Under the pieces are notes generated by a model that worked only from the letters and a program-made list of their open reading frames with translations, was not told where the DNA came from and made no database searches. DNA of 64,000 nucleotides, from contig DATFOS010000177.1 in NCBI GenBank assembly GCA_035265325.1, forward strand, positions 1 through 64,000. Direction: 5' to 3'. The translations under genes were made by a program, and so were the position numbers. The DNA comes from DATCLS01 sp035265325. GTDB taxonomy: Bacteria; Actinomycetota; Acidimicrobiia; Acidimicrobiales; VFJN01. Shown one piece after another: positions 23,512 through 31,801 of the stretch; the first letter of the stretch is position 1; every line of letters starts with the position of its first letter.

Positions 23512-25125
23512 ATGCTGGACGACGCCCTCGCCGCGCAGCTGAAGACCCACTTCGCCAAGATCACCCGACCGATCGAGCTGGTGTCCTCACTGGACGACTC
23601 GCCCAAGTCGGCCGAGCTGGCCGCGCTGCTCGACCAGGTCGCCTCGCTGTCCGACCGCATCTCCGTGGCCCGGCGGGACGACGACGCCCGCCGTCCCAGC
23701 TTCGCTATCACGCGGGTCGGCACCGACGTGTCGGTCCGCTTCGCCGGCATCCCCCTCGGCCACGAGCTGTCCTCGTTCGTGCTGGCACTGCTGCAGGTCG
23801 GCGGCCACCCGTCGACGGCGTCACCCGAGGTCGTCGAGCAGGTGCAGGAGCTGGTCGGCGAGTACCACTTCGAGACCTACTTCTCGCTGTCCTGCCAGAA
23901 CTGCCCCGACGTGGTGCAGGCGCTCAACCTCATGAGCGTCCTGAACCCCAACATCACGCACACGGCCATCGACGGCGCCCTGTTCCAGGACGAGGTCGAG
24001 GCCCGCCAGGTGATGGCCGTCCCCAACGTCTTCCTCAACGGCGAGCCCTTCGACCAGGGCCGCATGACGCTCGAGCAGATCGTCGCCAAGCTCGACACAG
24101 GCAGCGCCGACCGGGCGAAGGCCCGCATCGACGGCCTCGACCCGTTCGACGTGCTGGTGGTCGGCGGCGGGCCCGCCGGCGCCTCGGCCGCCGTCTACGC
24201 CGCCCGCAAGGGCATCCGCACCGGCCTCGTGGCCGAGCGGTTCGGCGGCCAGGTGCTCGACACGATGGCCATCGAGAACTTCATCTCGGTCCCCTACACC
24301 GAGGGCCCCAGGATGGCGACGGCGCTCGAGCAGCACGTCAAGGAGTACGACGTCGACATCCTGGACCTCCAGAAGGCCAGCAAGCTCGTGCCGGCGTCCG
24401 AGCCGGGCGGGTTGACGACGGTCGAGCTGGAGTCCGGCGCCACCCTTCAGGCCCGGGCGGTCGTGCTGTCGACCGGTGCCCGCTGGCGCCAGACCGGCGT
24501 GCCCGGCGAGTCCGAGTACCGCAACAAGGGCGTGACCTACTGCCCGCACTGCGACGGGCCGCTGTTCAAGAACAAGCGGGTCGCCGTCATCGGCGGCGGC
24601 AACTCGGGCGTCGAGGCCGCGATCGACCTGGCCGGGGTGGTCAGCCACGTCACGCTGATCGAGTTCGACGGGAAGCTGCGCGCCGACGAGGTCCTCCAGC
24701 GCAAGCTGCGCAGCCTGCCCAACGTGACCATCGTGGTCGGCGCCCTGACGACCGAGGTGCTCGGTGACGGCGAGAAGGTCACCGGCCTCACCTACGAGGA
24801 CTGCCCGAGCGGTGAGGTCCACGCCGTCCACCTCGACGGGGTGTTCGTCCAGATCGGCCTGCTGCCCAACACCGAGTGGCTGGCCGGGGCGGTCGAGCTG
24901 TCCGACCGGGGCGAGGTCCTGGTCGACGAGCGGGGTCACACGTCGGTGCCCGGCGTGTTCGCCGCCGGCGACTGCACCACCGTCCCGTTCAAGCAGATCG
25001 TCATCGCCATGGGCACCGGCTCGACGGCGGCCCTCAGCGCCTTCGACCACCTCATCCGCACTTCGGCGCCCGCCGAGGCGGCGGGGGCCGCCGACACCCC
25101 GGCGGACGCCGTGGCGGTGGCGTAG
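23512..25125 (+). CDS. ahpF: alkyl hydroperoxide reductase subunit F
   Basis: NAD(P)H-dependent flavoprotein that re-reduces AhpC. Its 537 residues carry all family parts: N-terminal tandem thioredoxin-fold domain with Cys128-Gln-Asn-Cys131, FAD-binding motif GGGPAGASAA at 218-227, the thioredoxin-reductase-type active centre CPHC (344-347), NADH-binding GGGNSGVEAA, and the C-terminal FAD text GVFAAGDCTT. AGGAG precedes the ATG by 7 nt. It follows ahpC after the double-hairpin repeat and precedes oxyR by 49 bp. Confidence 0.97.
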   Translation: MLDDALAAQLKTHFAKITRPIELVSSLDDSPKSAELAALLDQVASLSDRISVARRDDDARRPSFAITRVGTDVSVRFAGIPLGHELSSFVLALLQVGGHPSTASPEVVEQVQELVGEYHFETYFSLSCQNCPDVVQALNLMSVLNPNITHTAIDGALFQDEVEARQVMAVPNVFLNGEPFDQGRMTLEQIVAKLDTGSADRAKARIDGLDPFDVLVVGGGPAGASAAVYAARKGIRTGLVAERFGGQVLDTMAIENFISVPYTEGPRMATALEQHVKEYDVDILDLQKASKLVPASEPGGLTTVELESGATLQARAVVLSTGARWRQTGVPGESEYRNKGVTYCPHCDGPLFKNKRVAVIGGGNSGVEAAIDLAGVVSHVTLIEFDGKLRADEVLQRKLRSLPNVTIVVGALTTEVLGDGEKVTGLTYEDCPSGEVHAVHLDGVFVQIGLLPNTEWLAGAVELSDRGEVLVDERGHTSVPGVFAAGDCTTVPFKQIVIAMGTGSTAALSAFDHLIRTSAPAEAAGAADTPADAVAVA

Positions 25126-25174
25126 GTTCCCCTCGGACAGGGTACGTGGGCCCCAGTCGCCGGAGGCACCACCC

Positions 25175-26107
25175 ATGAACCTGCGTGATCTCCACTACCT
25201 GGTCGCCGTGGCCGAGCACCGCCACTTCGGCAAGGCCGCCGACGCCAGCTTCGTGAGCCAGCCGACGCTGTCGATGCAGCTGAAGAAGCTGGAGCGCGAG
25301 CTCGGCGTCGAGCTGGTCGAGCGCAATTCGCGTCACGTGCTGCTCACCGACACCGGGCGCCAGGTGGTGGAGCGCGCCAAGGTCATCCTGGGCGAGGTCG
25401 ACAACATCCGGGGCATCGCCCAGCAGGCGTCCGACCCCGAGTCCGGCACGCTGCGCATGGGCCTGTTCCCCACGCTGGCGCCCTACTTCCTGCCCCACGT
25501 CGTGCCGCAGGTCCACGCCCGGTTCCCCAAGCTCGAGCTCCTGCTCGTCGAGGAGAAGACCGAGGTCATCCACCGGGGCCTCCGCGACGGGCGGCTGGAC
25601 GTGGCCCTCATGGCGCTGCCGGTCCACGACGACACGCTGCACGCCGAGGTCCTCTTCGAGGAGGACTTCCTGCTCGCCGTGCCCGCCGACCACCCGCTGG
25701 CGGCGCGGGAAGGCCCGGTGGAGGCGTCGGTGCTGGCGCAGGAGGAGGTCCTCCTCCTGGAGGAGGGCCACTGCCTCCGCGACCAGGCCCTCGCCGTGTG
25801 CCAGCTGGCCGGGGCCGCCGAGCGCAGCGGCTTCCGGGCCACCAGCCTGGAGACGCTGCGGCAGATGGTGGCCGCCGGGGTCGGCGTGACGCTGCTCCCC
25901 CAGCTGTCGGTGCAGCCGCCGGTCCCGACGTCGGGCGACGTGGCGCTGCGGCGCTTCGCCGAGCCGGCACCGCGCCGGCAGATCGCCATGTTCTGGAGGC
26001 CGAGCAGCGTCTACCGCGACCTGCTCCCCCGCCTCGCCGAGGTCATGCGCGACATGCCCCCCGGCCTGGCCAGCGCCTCGAGCCCGCTGACCGTCGCCCC
26101 GTCCTGA
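25175..26107 (+). CDS. oxyR: peroxide-sensing LysR-type regulator OxyR
   Basis: A 310-residue LysR-family activator. The winged HTH is at 1-60 (MNLRDLHYLVAVAE, FVSQPTLSMQLKKLE). The sensing cysteines are present at OxyR spacing: Cys200 and Cys209 in LEEGHCLRDQALAVC, matching C199/C208 of E. coli, so a disulphide switch by H2O2 is expected. GGAGG stands before the ATG. Its place directly after ahpF and the ATAG-N7-CTAT site before ahpC argue that it controls this unit. Confidence 0.95.
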   Translation: MNLRDLHYLVAVAEHRHFGKAADASFVSQPTLSMQLKKLERELGVELVERNSRHVLLTDTGRQVVERAKVILGEVDNIRGIAQQASDPESGTLRMGLFPTLAPYFLPHVVPQVHARFPKLELLLVEEKTEVIHRGLRDGRLDVALMALPVHDDTLHAEVLFEEDFLLAVPADHPLAAREGPVEASVLAQEEVLLLEEGHCLRDQALAVCQLAGAAERSGFRATSLETLRQMVAAGVGVTLLPQLSVQPPVPTSGDVALRRFAEPAPRRQIAMFWRPSSVYRDLLPRLAEVMRDMPPGLASASSPLTVAPS

Positions 26108-26125
26108 CCCGCGGGGCGGGCGCCA

Positions 26126-26416
26126 CTAGCCGGACACCATCTCGCTGGTCTGCATCACCGGCGTGATGGTCGTGTAGTTCGCGACGTCGGCGATGATCTC
26201 GCCTGTCCCCCCGGCGCCCATGGCGGCGTTCAGAGCGTCCTGGTCGGCGAAGATGAAGTGGACGGCGGCCACGTGGGGCCCGTCGATGCCGCGGTCGACC
26301 TCGGCCCGGACCGGCGACCACGTCTTCACCGCCAGCGGGACGTGCCGCTCGCGGTAGTAGTCGTGGTCGAACGTGGCGCCGTCGGTCGACGGGTACAGGA
26401 CGCTGAGTCGGATCAC
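26126..26416 (-). CDS. EthD domain protein
   Basis: A 96-residue EthD-family protein (dimeric alpha/beta barrel): IRLSVLYPSTDGATFDHDYYRERH at the start (here in parts: LSVLYPSTDGA and DHDYYRERHVPLA), then HVAAVHFIFADQDALNAAM and a terminal strand. EthD proteins are needed in ether degradation or serve as small decarboxylase/cyclase-like barrels; the role here is unknown. TACTGT stands 6 nt before the GTG at 26416, fixing the start and suggesting a leaderless mRNA. It is convergent with oxyR. Confidence 0.85.
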   Translation of the reverse strand: MIRLSVLYPSTDGATFDHDYYRERHVPLAVKTWSPVRAEVDRGIDGPHVAAVHFIFADQDALNAAMGAGGTGEIIADVANYTTITPVMQTSEMVSG

Positions 26417-26656
26417 GCCCGCACAGTACGGGGCGGCGACCGCCACGGCGACCGGGGACCCACCGATCGTGCCGGCGGGGGCGAGAGGGGTTGACGCCGG
26501 GGCGGGGACGGGAGGAGCCTCGTGGCCGGACCTTCCACCCGTCGTGCCGGTTCCCGGCCCGACCCGGGGCCGAGGGGCGCTGCGACGGGACGACCCCGCC
26601 ACGCTCGGGCCCGGCGCGCAGGCCAAGGGCGCCCTCTCCCGAGGAGGACACCCCCC

Positions 26657-27451
26657 ATGGGCCCATTCGCTCCCGAGCCGCTCACCATCCCGGCCGTCCC
26701 CGCCCCCGGCACCGTCGTGGGCCGGGTCGCCGGCCTGTGGCGCTACCCCGTGAAGGCCATGGCCGCCGAGCCACTCGATCGCGCCGAGGTCGCCTGGTAC
26801 GGCATCGCCGGCGACCGGCGCTGGGGATTCACCCGCGACGCGGCGGCGGCCACCGGCTTCCCGTGGCTCACGATCCGGCAGCGCCCCGACCTGGTCCGCT
26901 ACGCCGCGCGGCTCGTGGACCGGGACCGGCCCGACAGCACCGCGGTCGTCGTCCGCACGCCGGCCGGGGACGACGTCGACGTGACCGACCCCGCCCTGGC
27001 GGGCGAGCTGGGCGACGGTGTCCGGGCCATCAAGCTCGACCGCGGGGCCTTCGACGCCGCCCCACTGTCGGTCCTCACGACCGGCTCGCTGGACGCGCTG
27101 GGCAAGGTGGCAGGCGGCCCGCTGAGCGCCGTCCGCTTCCGCCCGAACGTCCTCGTGGCGACGGGCCCCGCCGCCGGCGCGTGGCCGGAGGACGGCTGGG
27201 TCGGCGGCACGCTGGCCGTCGGCCCGGTCGTGCTCCACGTCGACCGGCCCGACCGCCGCTGCGTCGTCGTCGACGTGGACCCGGCCACGGGCTGGAAGGA
27301 GCCCGGTGTGCTGCGGGCCATCGCCCGCCACCACGGCGGCACGTTCGGCACGTACGCCGCCCCGGTCCGGCCGGGGACCGTGGCCGTCGGCGACCCGGTC
27401 ACGGTCGTGTCCTCTCCGGTGCCGGAGCCGGGCCCGGTCGGCGTCCCGTGA
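26657..27451 (+). CDS. MOSC domain (mARC-like) protein
   Basis: A 264-residue MOSC-N plus MOSC protein. The N-terminal barrel has LWRYPVKAMAAEPL and GDRRWGFTRD; the MOSC half has FRPNVLV and RRCVVVDVDPATG, where Cys202 is the likely molybdenum ligand of the cofactor. Relatives (mARC/YcbX) reduce N-hydroxylated compounds with electrons from a partner. No partner ferredoxin or reductase is adjacent. A strong GAGGAGGA precedes the ATG by 8 nt. Confidence 0.9.
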   Translation: MGPFAPEPLTIPAVPAPGTVVGRVAGLWRYPVKAMAAEPLDRAEVAWYGIAGDRRWGFTRDAAAATGFPWLTIRQRPDLVRYAARLVDRDRPDSTAVVVRTPAGDDVDVTDPALAGELGDGVRAIKLDRGAFDAAPLSVLTTGSLDALGKVAGGPLSAVRFRPNVLVATGPAAGAWPEDGWVGGTLAVGPVVLHVDRPDRRCVVVDVDPATGWKEPGVLRAIARHHGGTFGTYAAPVRPGTVAVGDPVTVVSSPVPEPGPVGVP

Positions 27452-27471
27452 GGCCTGCCTGACGGGCCGGC

Positions 27472-28362
27472 TCAGCGCTCGAGCTGCGTGACCACGTAGT
27501 CGGCGTGGACGGCGATGCCCTTGGATGTCGTCTGGCTGCGGGCGGCGAGGTGGTTCTCCATGATCGCCCGGCCCTCGTCGAGCTTTCCCGCGGCGGCAAG
27601 GGCCTCGGCCGTGGCGACCCAAGGAGCGGCGTTGGCCATCATCGAGTCGACGGCCGCCGCCGGCGACGGGAACGGGATGAGCACGCGGGAGGTCCGGGCG
27701 CCGGCGAGCACCAGGCCGGTGCCGGCGAAGAAGGCGGCCACCTGCTCGGGGTCGGCCCACCGGGTGGTGTCGACCGGGGCGTCGGCGGCCGCGCCACCGC
27801 TGGTCCCGGGGGGCGGGGCCGGGAACAGGTCGAGCAGCGCGAGCGGCGGCCGGCCGAACGCCCCGTCGCCGTGCCAGGCGGCGACGGACACGGTCCCGCC
27901 GGGGGCGGTGGCGCTGGCCACCTGGGCCGCCACGGCCACGGGGTCGCCGGCGAACATGACACCGAACGCGGAGGTCACGACGTCGTGGACGCCCACCCCG
28001 CTCAGGTCCTCGAACGACCCGGTCACGAACCGGCACTCGACCCCCGCCGCCAGGGCCCGCTCGGTGGCGACGGCCAGCATCTCGGGCGTCACGTCCACGC
28101 CGACGACCTCGGCGCCGGCGCGGGCGGCGGCGATGGCGACGCTGCCGGTCCCACAGGCGACGTCGAGGAGGCGCGCCCCCGGCGTCACGAGGGGTTCGCC
28201 GTCGGCGGCGACGAGGACGTCGCGGGACGCCTCGGCGTACCAGTCCCCCACGACCGCGTAGTCGCCACGCCGCCAGAAGGCGCTGGCCGGGTGCTCCTCG
28301 TCCGGGACGGCGGGTGCGGCGCGGGTGGGCCCGGCTGCGGCGGTGGGGTCGACGTCGGCCAT
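27472..28362 (-). CDS. class I SAM-dependent methyltransferase
   Basis: A 296-residue methyltransferase of the UbiE/COQ5-like group. Motif I LLDVACGTGSVAIAAAR, motif II AEVVGVDVTPEMLAVA, and FEDLSGVGVHDVVTSAFGVMFA for motif IV are clear. It opens with a region typical of the group (WRRGDYAVVGDWYAEASRDVL). Substrate unknown. It is convergent with the MOSC gene, 20 bp apart, and divergent from the Tat-exported PLP enzyme. Confidence 0.88.
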   Translation of the reverse strand: MADVDPTAAAGPTRAAPAVPDEEHPASAFWRRGDYAVVGDWYAEASRDVLVAADGEPLVTPGARLLDVACGTGSVAIAAARAGAEVVGVDVTPEMLAVATERALAAGVECRFVTGSFEDLSGVGVHDVVTSAFGVMFAGDPVAVAAQVASATAPGGTVSVAAWHGDGAFGRPPLALLDLFPAPPPGTSGGAAADAPVDTTRWADPEQVAAFFAGTGLVLAGARTSRVLIPFPSPAAAVDSMMANAAPWVATAEALAAAGKLDEGRAIMENHLAARSQTTSKGIAVHADYVVTQLER

Positions 28363-28497
28363 GGCGCGAATGATGTCAGCCCCACGCACACGCCCGGCGG
28401 GCCTCGGCCGCGTCCGGGGCGGCCCCCACCGCCGCCCGGCATGGGCGATGCTGGGCGCCTGGGGTGTCGCCCGGCACCCGTGTGGGTGGAATGAAGG

Positions 28498-29871
28498 GTG
28501 GCGCATGTGATCGAGCGGCTGTCCCGTCGACGTTTCGTGCTCGCCTCGGGGGCCGCCGCGGTCGCGACCTCGGTGGGGGCCGCCTGCTCCGGCGGGGACG
28601 ACGACGCAGCGGGCTCCGGCGGCGCCGCCCTTGCCGGCGGCCGGGCGGACGGGAGCGACGCCCCCGTCTTCGACCCGTCCGACTGGGACTCCGTCCGCGG
28701 CCAGTTCCGCCTGTCCCCCGACGTCGCCCACTTCGCCGCGTTCGTGTTCGCCTCGCACCCGGCCCCGGTCCGGGAGGCCATCGCCCGCCACCGCGACGGG
28801 CTCGACGCCGACAGCGACAGCTACATCGCCGCGAACGAGGTCGACAGCGAGATCGCCGTGCGCGAGAACGCCGGCCGGTACCTCGGCACCGAGCCCACCG
28901 ACGTGGCGCTCACCGACAGCACCACCATGGGCCTCGGGCTCCTCTACGGCGGGCTCCGGCTCGAGGACGGCGACGAGGTCGTCACGACCGAGCACGACTT
29001 CTACGCCACCCACGAGGCGCTGCGGCTGCGGGCGGAGCGGACGGGCGTGTCGGTCCGGCGCGTGGCCCTCTACGACGACCCGGCCGCGGCGAGCGCCGAC
29101 GAGATGGTGTCCCGCGTCCTCGACGCGGTGACGCCCCGGACCAGGGCGATCGCGGTGACGTGGGTTCACTCGGGCACCGGCGTGCGGCTGCCGGCCGCCG
29201 AGCTGTCCGAGGCCGTGCGCGAGCAGGCCCGCACCGCCGGGATCGAGGCGCCGCTGGTGTGCCTCGACGGCGTCCACGGCCTCGCCGCGGTCGACGCCGA
29301 CGTGGGCGACCTGGGCGTCGACTTCCTGTCCGCCGGGACCCACAAGTGGCTCTTCGGGCCCCGGGGCACCGGGGTCCTGTGGGGTCGCCGCGCCGCCTGG
29401 GAACGCGTCGACGTGGCCATCCCGCCGTTCGAGCCGTCGTCCTTCGAGGCGTGGCTCAACCGGACAACGCCCGAGCCCGTCCCCGCCGGCCTCCGGGTCA
29501 GCCCGGGCGGCTACCACACGTTCGAGCACCGCTGGGCGCTGGCCGAGGCGTTCCGGTTCCACCTCGACATCGGCCGGGCCGCGGTCGCCGACCGCATCAC
29601 CGAGCAGGCCACCCGGCTCAAGGAGGGCCTGGCGGCGATCGACGACGTGTCGGTGGTGACGCCGATGGGCCCGGACCTCTCCGCCGGGATCGTGTGCGTC
29701 GATGTCGAGGGCGTGGCGCCCTACGGCGTGGTCAGCACGCTGCGCCAGGCCGGGTACGCCGTCTCGATCGCCCCGTACCCGACGCCGTACGCCCGCTTCG
29801 GCCCGAGCATCGTCACCACGCCCGAGCAGGTCGACGGCCTGGTCGCCGCGGTCGCCGACCTCCGCTCGTGA
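28498..29871 (+). CDS. Tat-exported class V aminotransferase-fold PLP enzyme
   Basis: A 457-residue PLP enzyme resembling isopenicillin-N epimerase/CefD and related class V proteins. The N-terminus has a twin-arginine signal (SRRRFVLASGAAA, 9-21) ending in a lipobox-like VGAAC with Cys30, so it should be exported folded, with cofactor, and perhaps lipid-anchored. The PLP lysine is Lys283 in SAGTHKWLFGPRG, with the Asp/His partner in LVCLDGVHG. The reaction is unknown. GTG 28498 or GTG 28507 could start it. PLP enzymes outside the cytosol are uncommon. Confidence 0.85.
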   Translation: MAHVIERLSRRRFVLASGAAAVATSVGAACSGGDDDAAGSGGAALAGGRADGSDAPVFDPSDWDSVRGQFRLSPDVAHFAAFVFASHPAPVREAIARHRDGLDADSDSYIAANEVDSEIAVRENAGRYLGTEPTDVALTDSTTMGLGLLYGGLRLEDGDEVVTTEHDFYATHEALRLRAERTGVSVRRVALYDDPAAASADEMVSRVLDAVTPRTRAIAVTWVHSGTGVRLPAAELSEAVREQARTAGIEAPLVCLDGVHGLAAVDADVGDLGVDFLSAGTHKWLFGPRGTGVLWGRRAAWERVDVAIPPFEPSSFEAWLNRTTPEPVPAGLRVSPGGYHTFEHRWALAEAFRFHLDIGRAAVADRITEQATRLKEGLAAIDDVSVVTPMGPDLSAGIVCVDVEGVAPYGVVSTLRQAGYAVSIAPYPTPYARFGPSIVTTPEQVDGLVAAVADLRS

Positions 29872-29892
29872 CGGCTCCGCGGGCCCGGCCGG

Positions 29893-30510
29893 TCAGCTCG
29901 ACGGTGGGTAGCCGCTCGCCTCGAGCAGGGTGGCGAGGTGGGCGGCGTTGACCGCCACCTGCTTCGTGGTGCCGGACACGCTCTCGGGCGTCTTCTCGAG
30001 GTCCTTGTAGTCGGTGCCGCCCATCGCCTCGCCCACCCAATAGGTGGTGGCGTTGGCGGGGATCGTGAAGCCCACGTCGCTGAGCGCCTGGTACAGCTCG
30101 GCGGACACGTGGTGGGCGCCGTCCTCGTTGCCCACCACGGCGACGACGGCGACCTTGCCGAAGCTCGGCATGCGGCCACCGTCGTCGGTCTCGGACAGGA
30201 AGGCGTCCATCCGCTCGGTGACCCGCTTGGCCACCGACGAGGGCTGGCCCAGCCAGATCGGCGTCCCGAACACCAGGATGTCCGCGCCCATGATGCGCTC
30301 ACGCAGGGCGGGCCAGTCGTCGCCGTCGCCCTCGTCGGACGTCACACCCGGCTTGATGATCAGGTCCGCGACCCGGACCGGCGGGCCCATGACCTCGACG
30401 CCGGCTGTGTCCAGCTCGTCGAGGAGCTGCTGGACCAGCAGGTCGGTGCTGGACGGCGTCGTCCCGCCCTTCAGCGTGCAGTTGATCCCGAGAGCCCGGA
30501 GGTTCGCCAT
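29893..30510 (-). CDS. flavodoxin-fold NAD(P)H-dependent oxidoreductase
   Basis: A 205-residue FMN-binding protein of the NADPH-dependent FMN reductase/flavodoxin group. The phosphate-binding loop is modified (LGINCTLKGGTTPSSTDLL), and the second FMN loop is DILVFGTPIWLGQPSSVAKRV, the usual family text. The third is AVVAVVGNEDGAHHV. It may reduce quinones or azo compounds. It is convergent with the PLP-enzyme gene. I chose the ATG at 30510, where the fold begins. Confidence 0.88.
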   Translation of the reverse strand: MANLRALGINCTLKGGTTPSSTDLLVQQLLDELDTAGVEVMGPPVRVADLIIKPGVTSDEGDGDDWPALRERIMGADILVFGTPIWLGQPSSVAKRVTERMDAFLSETDDGGRMPSFGKVAVVAVVGNEDGAHHVSAELYQALSDVGFTIPANATTYWVGEAMGGTDYKDLEKTPESVSGTTKQVAVNAAHLATLLEASGYPPSS

Positions 30511-30712
30511 GGCGGCGGCGCTACCCGGCCAACCCGGCGGACAACCGGGCACGGTCGGTGCGTGCGGTCAGACGGTGCAGCGTGCCCACCCTCGCCCGGC
30601 CGGCCCGCGGTCCCCGTCGTCGCCGCTCCGCCGGGCCCCGCGATCCCCGTCCCGCGGCCCGGGCGCTCCGATCCCGCTTGCGGGCCGGCGGGCCCGTGGG
30701 TCACCGTGCCGC

Positions 30713-31537
30713 ATGTTCGTGACCTCGGGCGCCGCCCGCCTCGCCGTCGACGTCACCGGGGCGCCGGACGGGCCGCCGGTGCTGATGCTCCACGCCAGCG
30801 TGAGCGACAGCCGCAGCTGGTCGCCCCTGGCCGAGGCGCTCGGGCCCGGCGTGCGTGCCATCGCCGTCGACCGCCGGGGCTTCGGCCTCACCGCCTACGC
30901 GCCCGAGCCGCACTCCGACGTCGACGACACGGTGGCGGTGGTCGACGCGCTGGGTGTGGGCGCCGCCGCCGTGGTCGGTGCCTCCCGCGGCGGCCTTCTT
31001 GCCCTCGACCTGGCGCTGGCCCACCCCGACCGGGTGTCCGCCCTCGTGCTGATCAGCCCCGGCGTGCGGGGCGCCCCGGTCCTGGTGCCGGACTCGCCGG
31101 CCCTCGAGGCGCTCGACCTGGCGATCCAGGCCGCCGAGGAGGCCGGCGACCTCGACGAGGTCAACCGCCTCGAGGCGCAGGTCTGGCTCGACGGGCCGCA
31201 CGCCCCGGCGGGGCGGGTTACCGGCCCGGTGCGGGACCTGTTCCTCGACATGAACGGCATCGCCCTCGCCGCCGCCGACCCGGGCCCGCCGGCCGATGCG
31301 CCGCCGGCATGGGACCGGCTCGACGACGTCACCGTCCCGACGCTGGTGCTGGTCGGCGACCTCGATGTCCCCGACGACGTCGCGCGGGCCGACGCGCTGG
31401 GCGAGCGGTTACCCCAGGCTGAGGTCCGCCACCTCGGCGGCACGGCCCACCTCCCGCACCTCGAGCCCCATCCCGCCTGCCTCCCCGCCATCACCTCCTT
31501 CCTCGCCGCCGCGGGCGCCCTCGGCTCCCGCCCCTGA
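30713..31537 (+). CDS. alpha/beta hydrolase
   Basis: A 274-residue alpha/beta-hydrolase-fold enzyme. Motifs: LMLHASVSDSRSW (oxyanion), VDRRGFGLT, the nucleophile elbow GASRGG with catalytic Ser, acid in VLVGDLDVPDD, and base His in GGTAHLPHLEPH. Substrate unknown. It is divergent from the flavodoxin-fold gene with 202 bp between, where I see only GC-rich sequence. Confidence 0.88.
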   Translation: MFVTSGAARLAVDVTGAPDGPPVLMLHASVSDSRSWSPLAEALGPGVRAIAVDRRGFGLTAYAPEPHSDVDDTVAVVDALGVGAAAVVGASRGGLLALDLALAHPDRVSALVLISPGVRGAPVLVPDSPALEALDLAIQAAEEAGDLDEVNRLEAQVWLDGPHAPAGRVTGPVRDLFLDMNGIALAAADPGPPADAPPAWDRLDDVTVPTLVLVGDLDVPDDVARADALGERLPQAEVRHLGGTAHLPHLEPHPACLPAITSFLAAAGALGSRP

Positions 31538-31562
31538 CCGCCGGTACCTGGCCGGCGGCGGG

Positions 31563-31772
31563 TCAGCTGGTGGGACGCTCGAACGTGACGAGCACGCCCT
31601 CGACCGAGCCGGGCCCGAGCCGGCCCTTGACCTCGACCGCGGTGATGGCCCTGAGCTGCCAGCCGGACCGGCCGTGCTCGTTGAGCACCTTCTCCACCTT
31701 GTCCGGCGACATCTTCCCGCCGATCAGCCCTTCCCGGAGCTGGACGACCTTGTACTCCCACGTCTGTGCCAT
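31563..31772 (-). CDS. DUF4177-like small protein
   Basis: A 69-residue protein with the DUF4177 pattern: MAQTWEYKVVQL at the start, LNEHGRSGWQLRAI in the middle and a final strand VEGVLVTFER. Such proteins form a single small alpha/beta domain of unknown function. It lies between a convergent hydrolase and the kinase gene on its own strand, 29 bp from the kinase stop. Confidence 0.85.
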   Translation of the reverse strand: MAQTWEYKVVQLREGLIGGKMSPDKVEKVLNEHGRSGWQLRAITAVEVKGRLGPGSVEGVLVTFERPTS

Positions 31773-31801
31773 GCCGACCGTCTAGCCGCTCGGCCCGGCG
31801 T

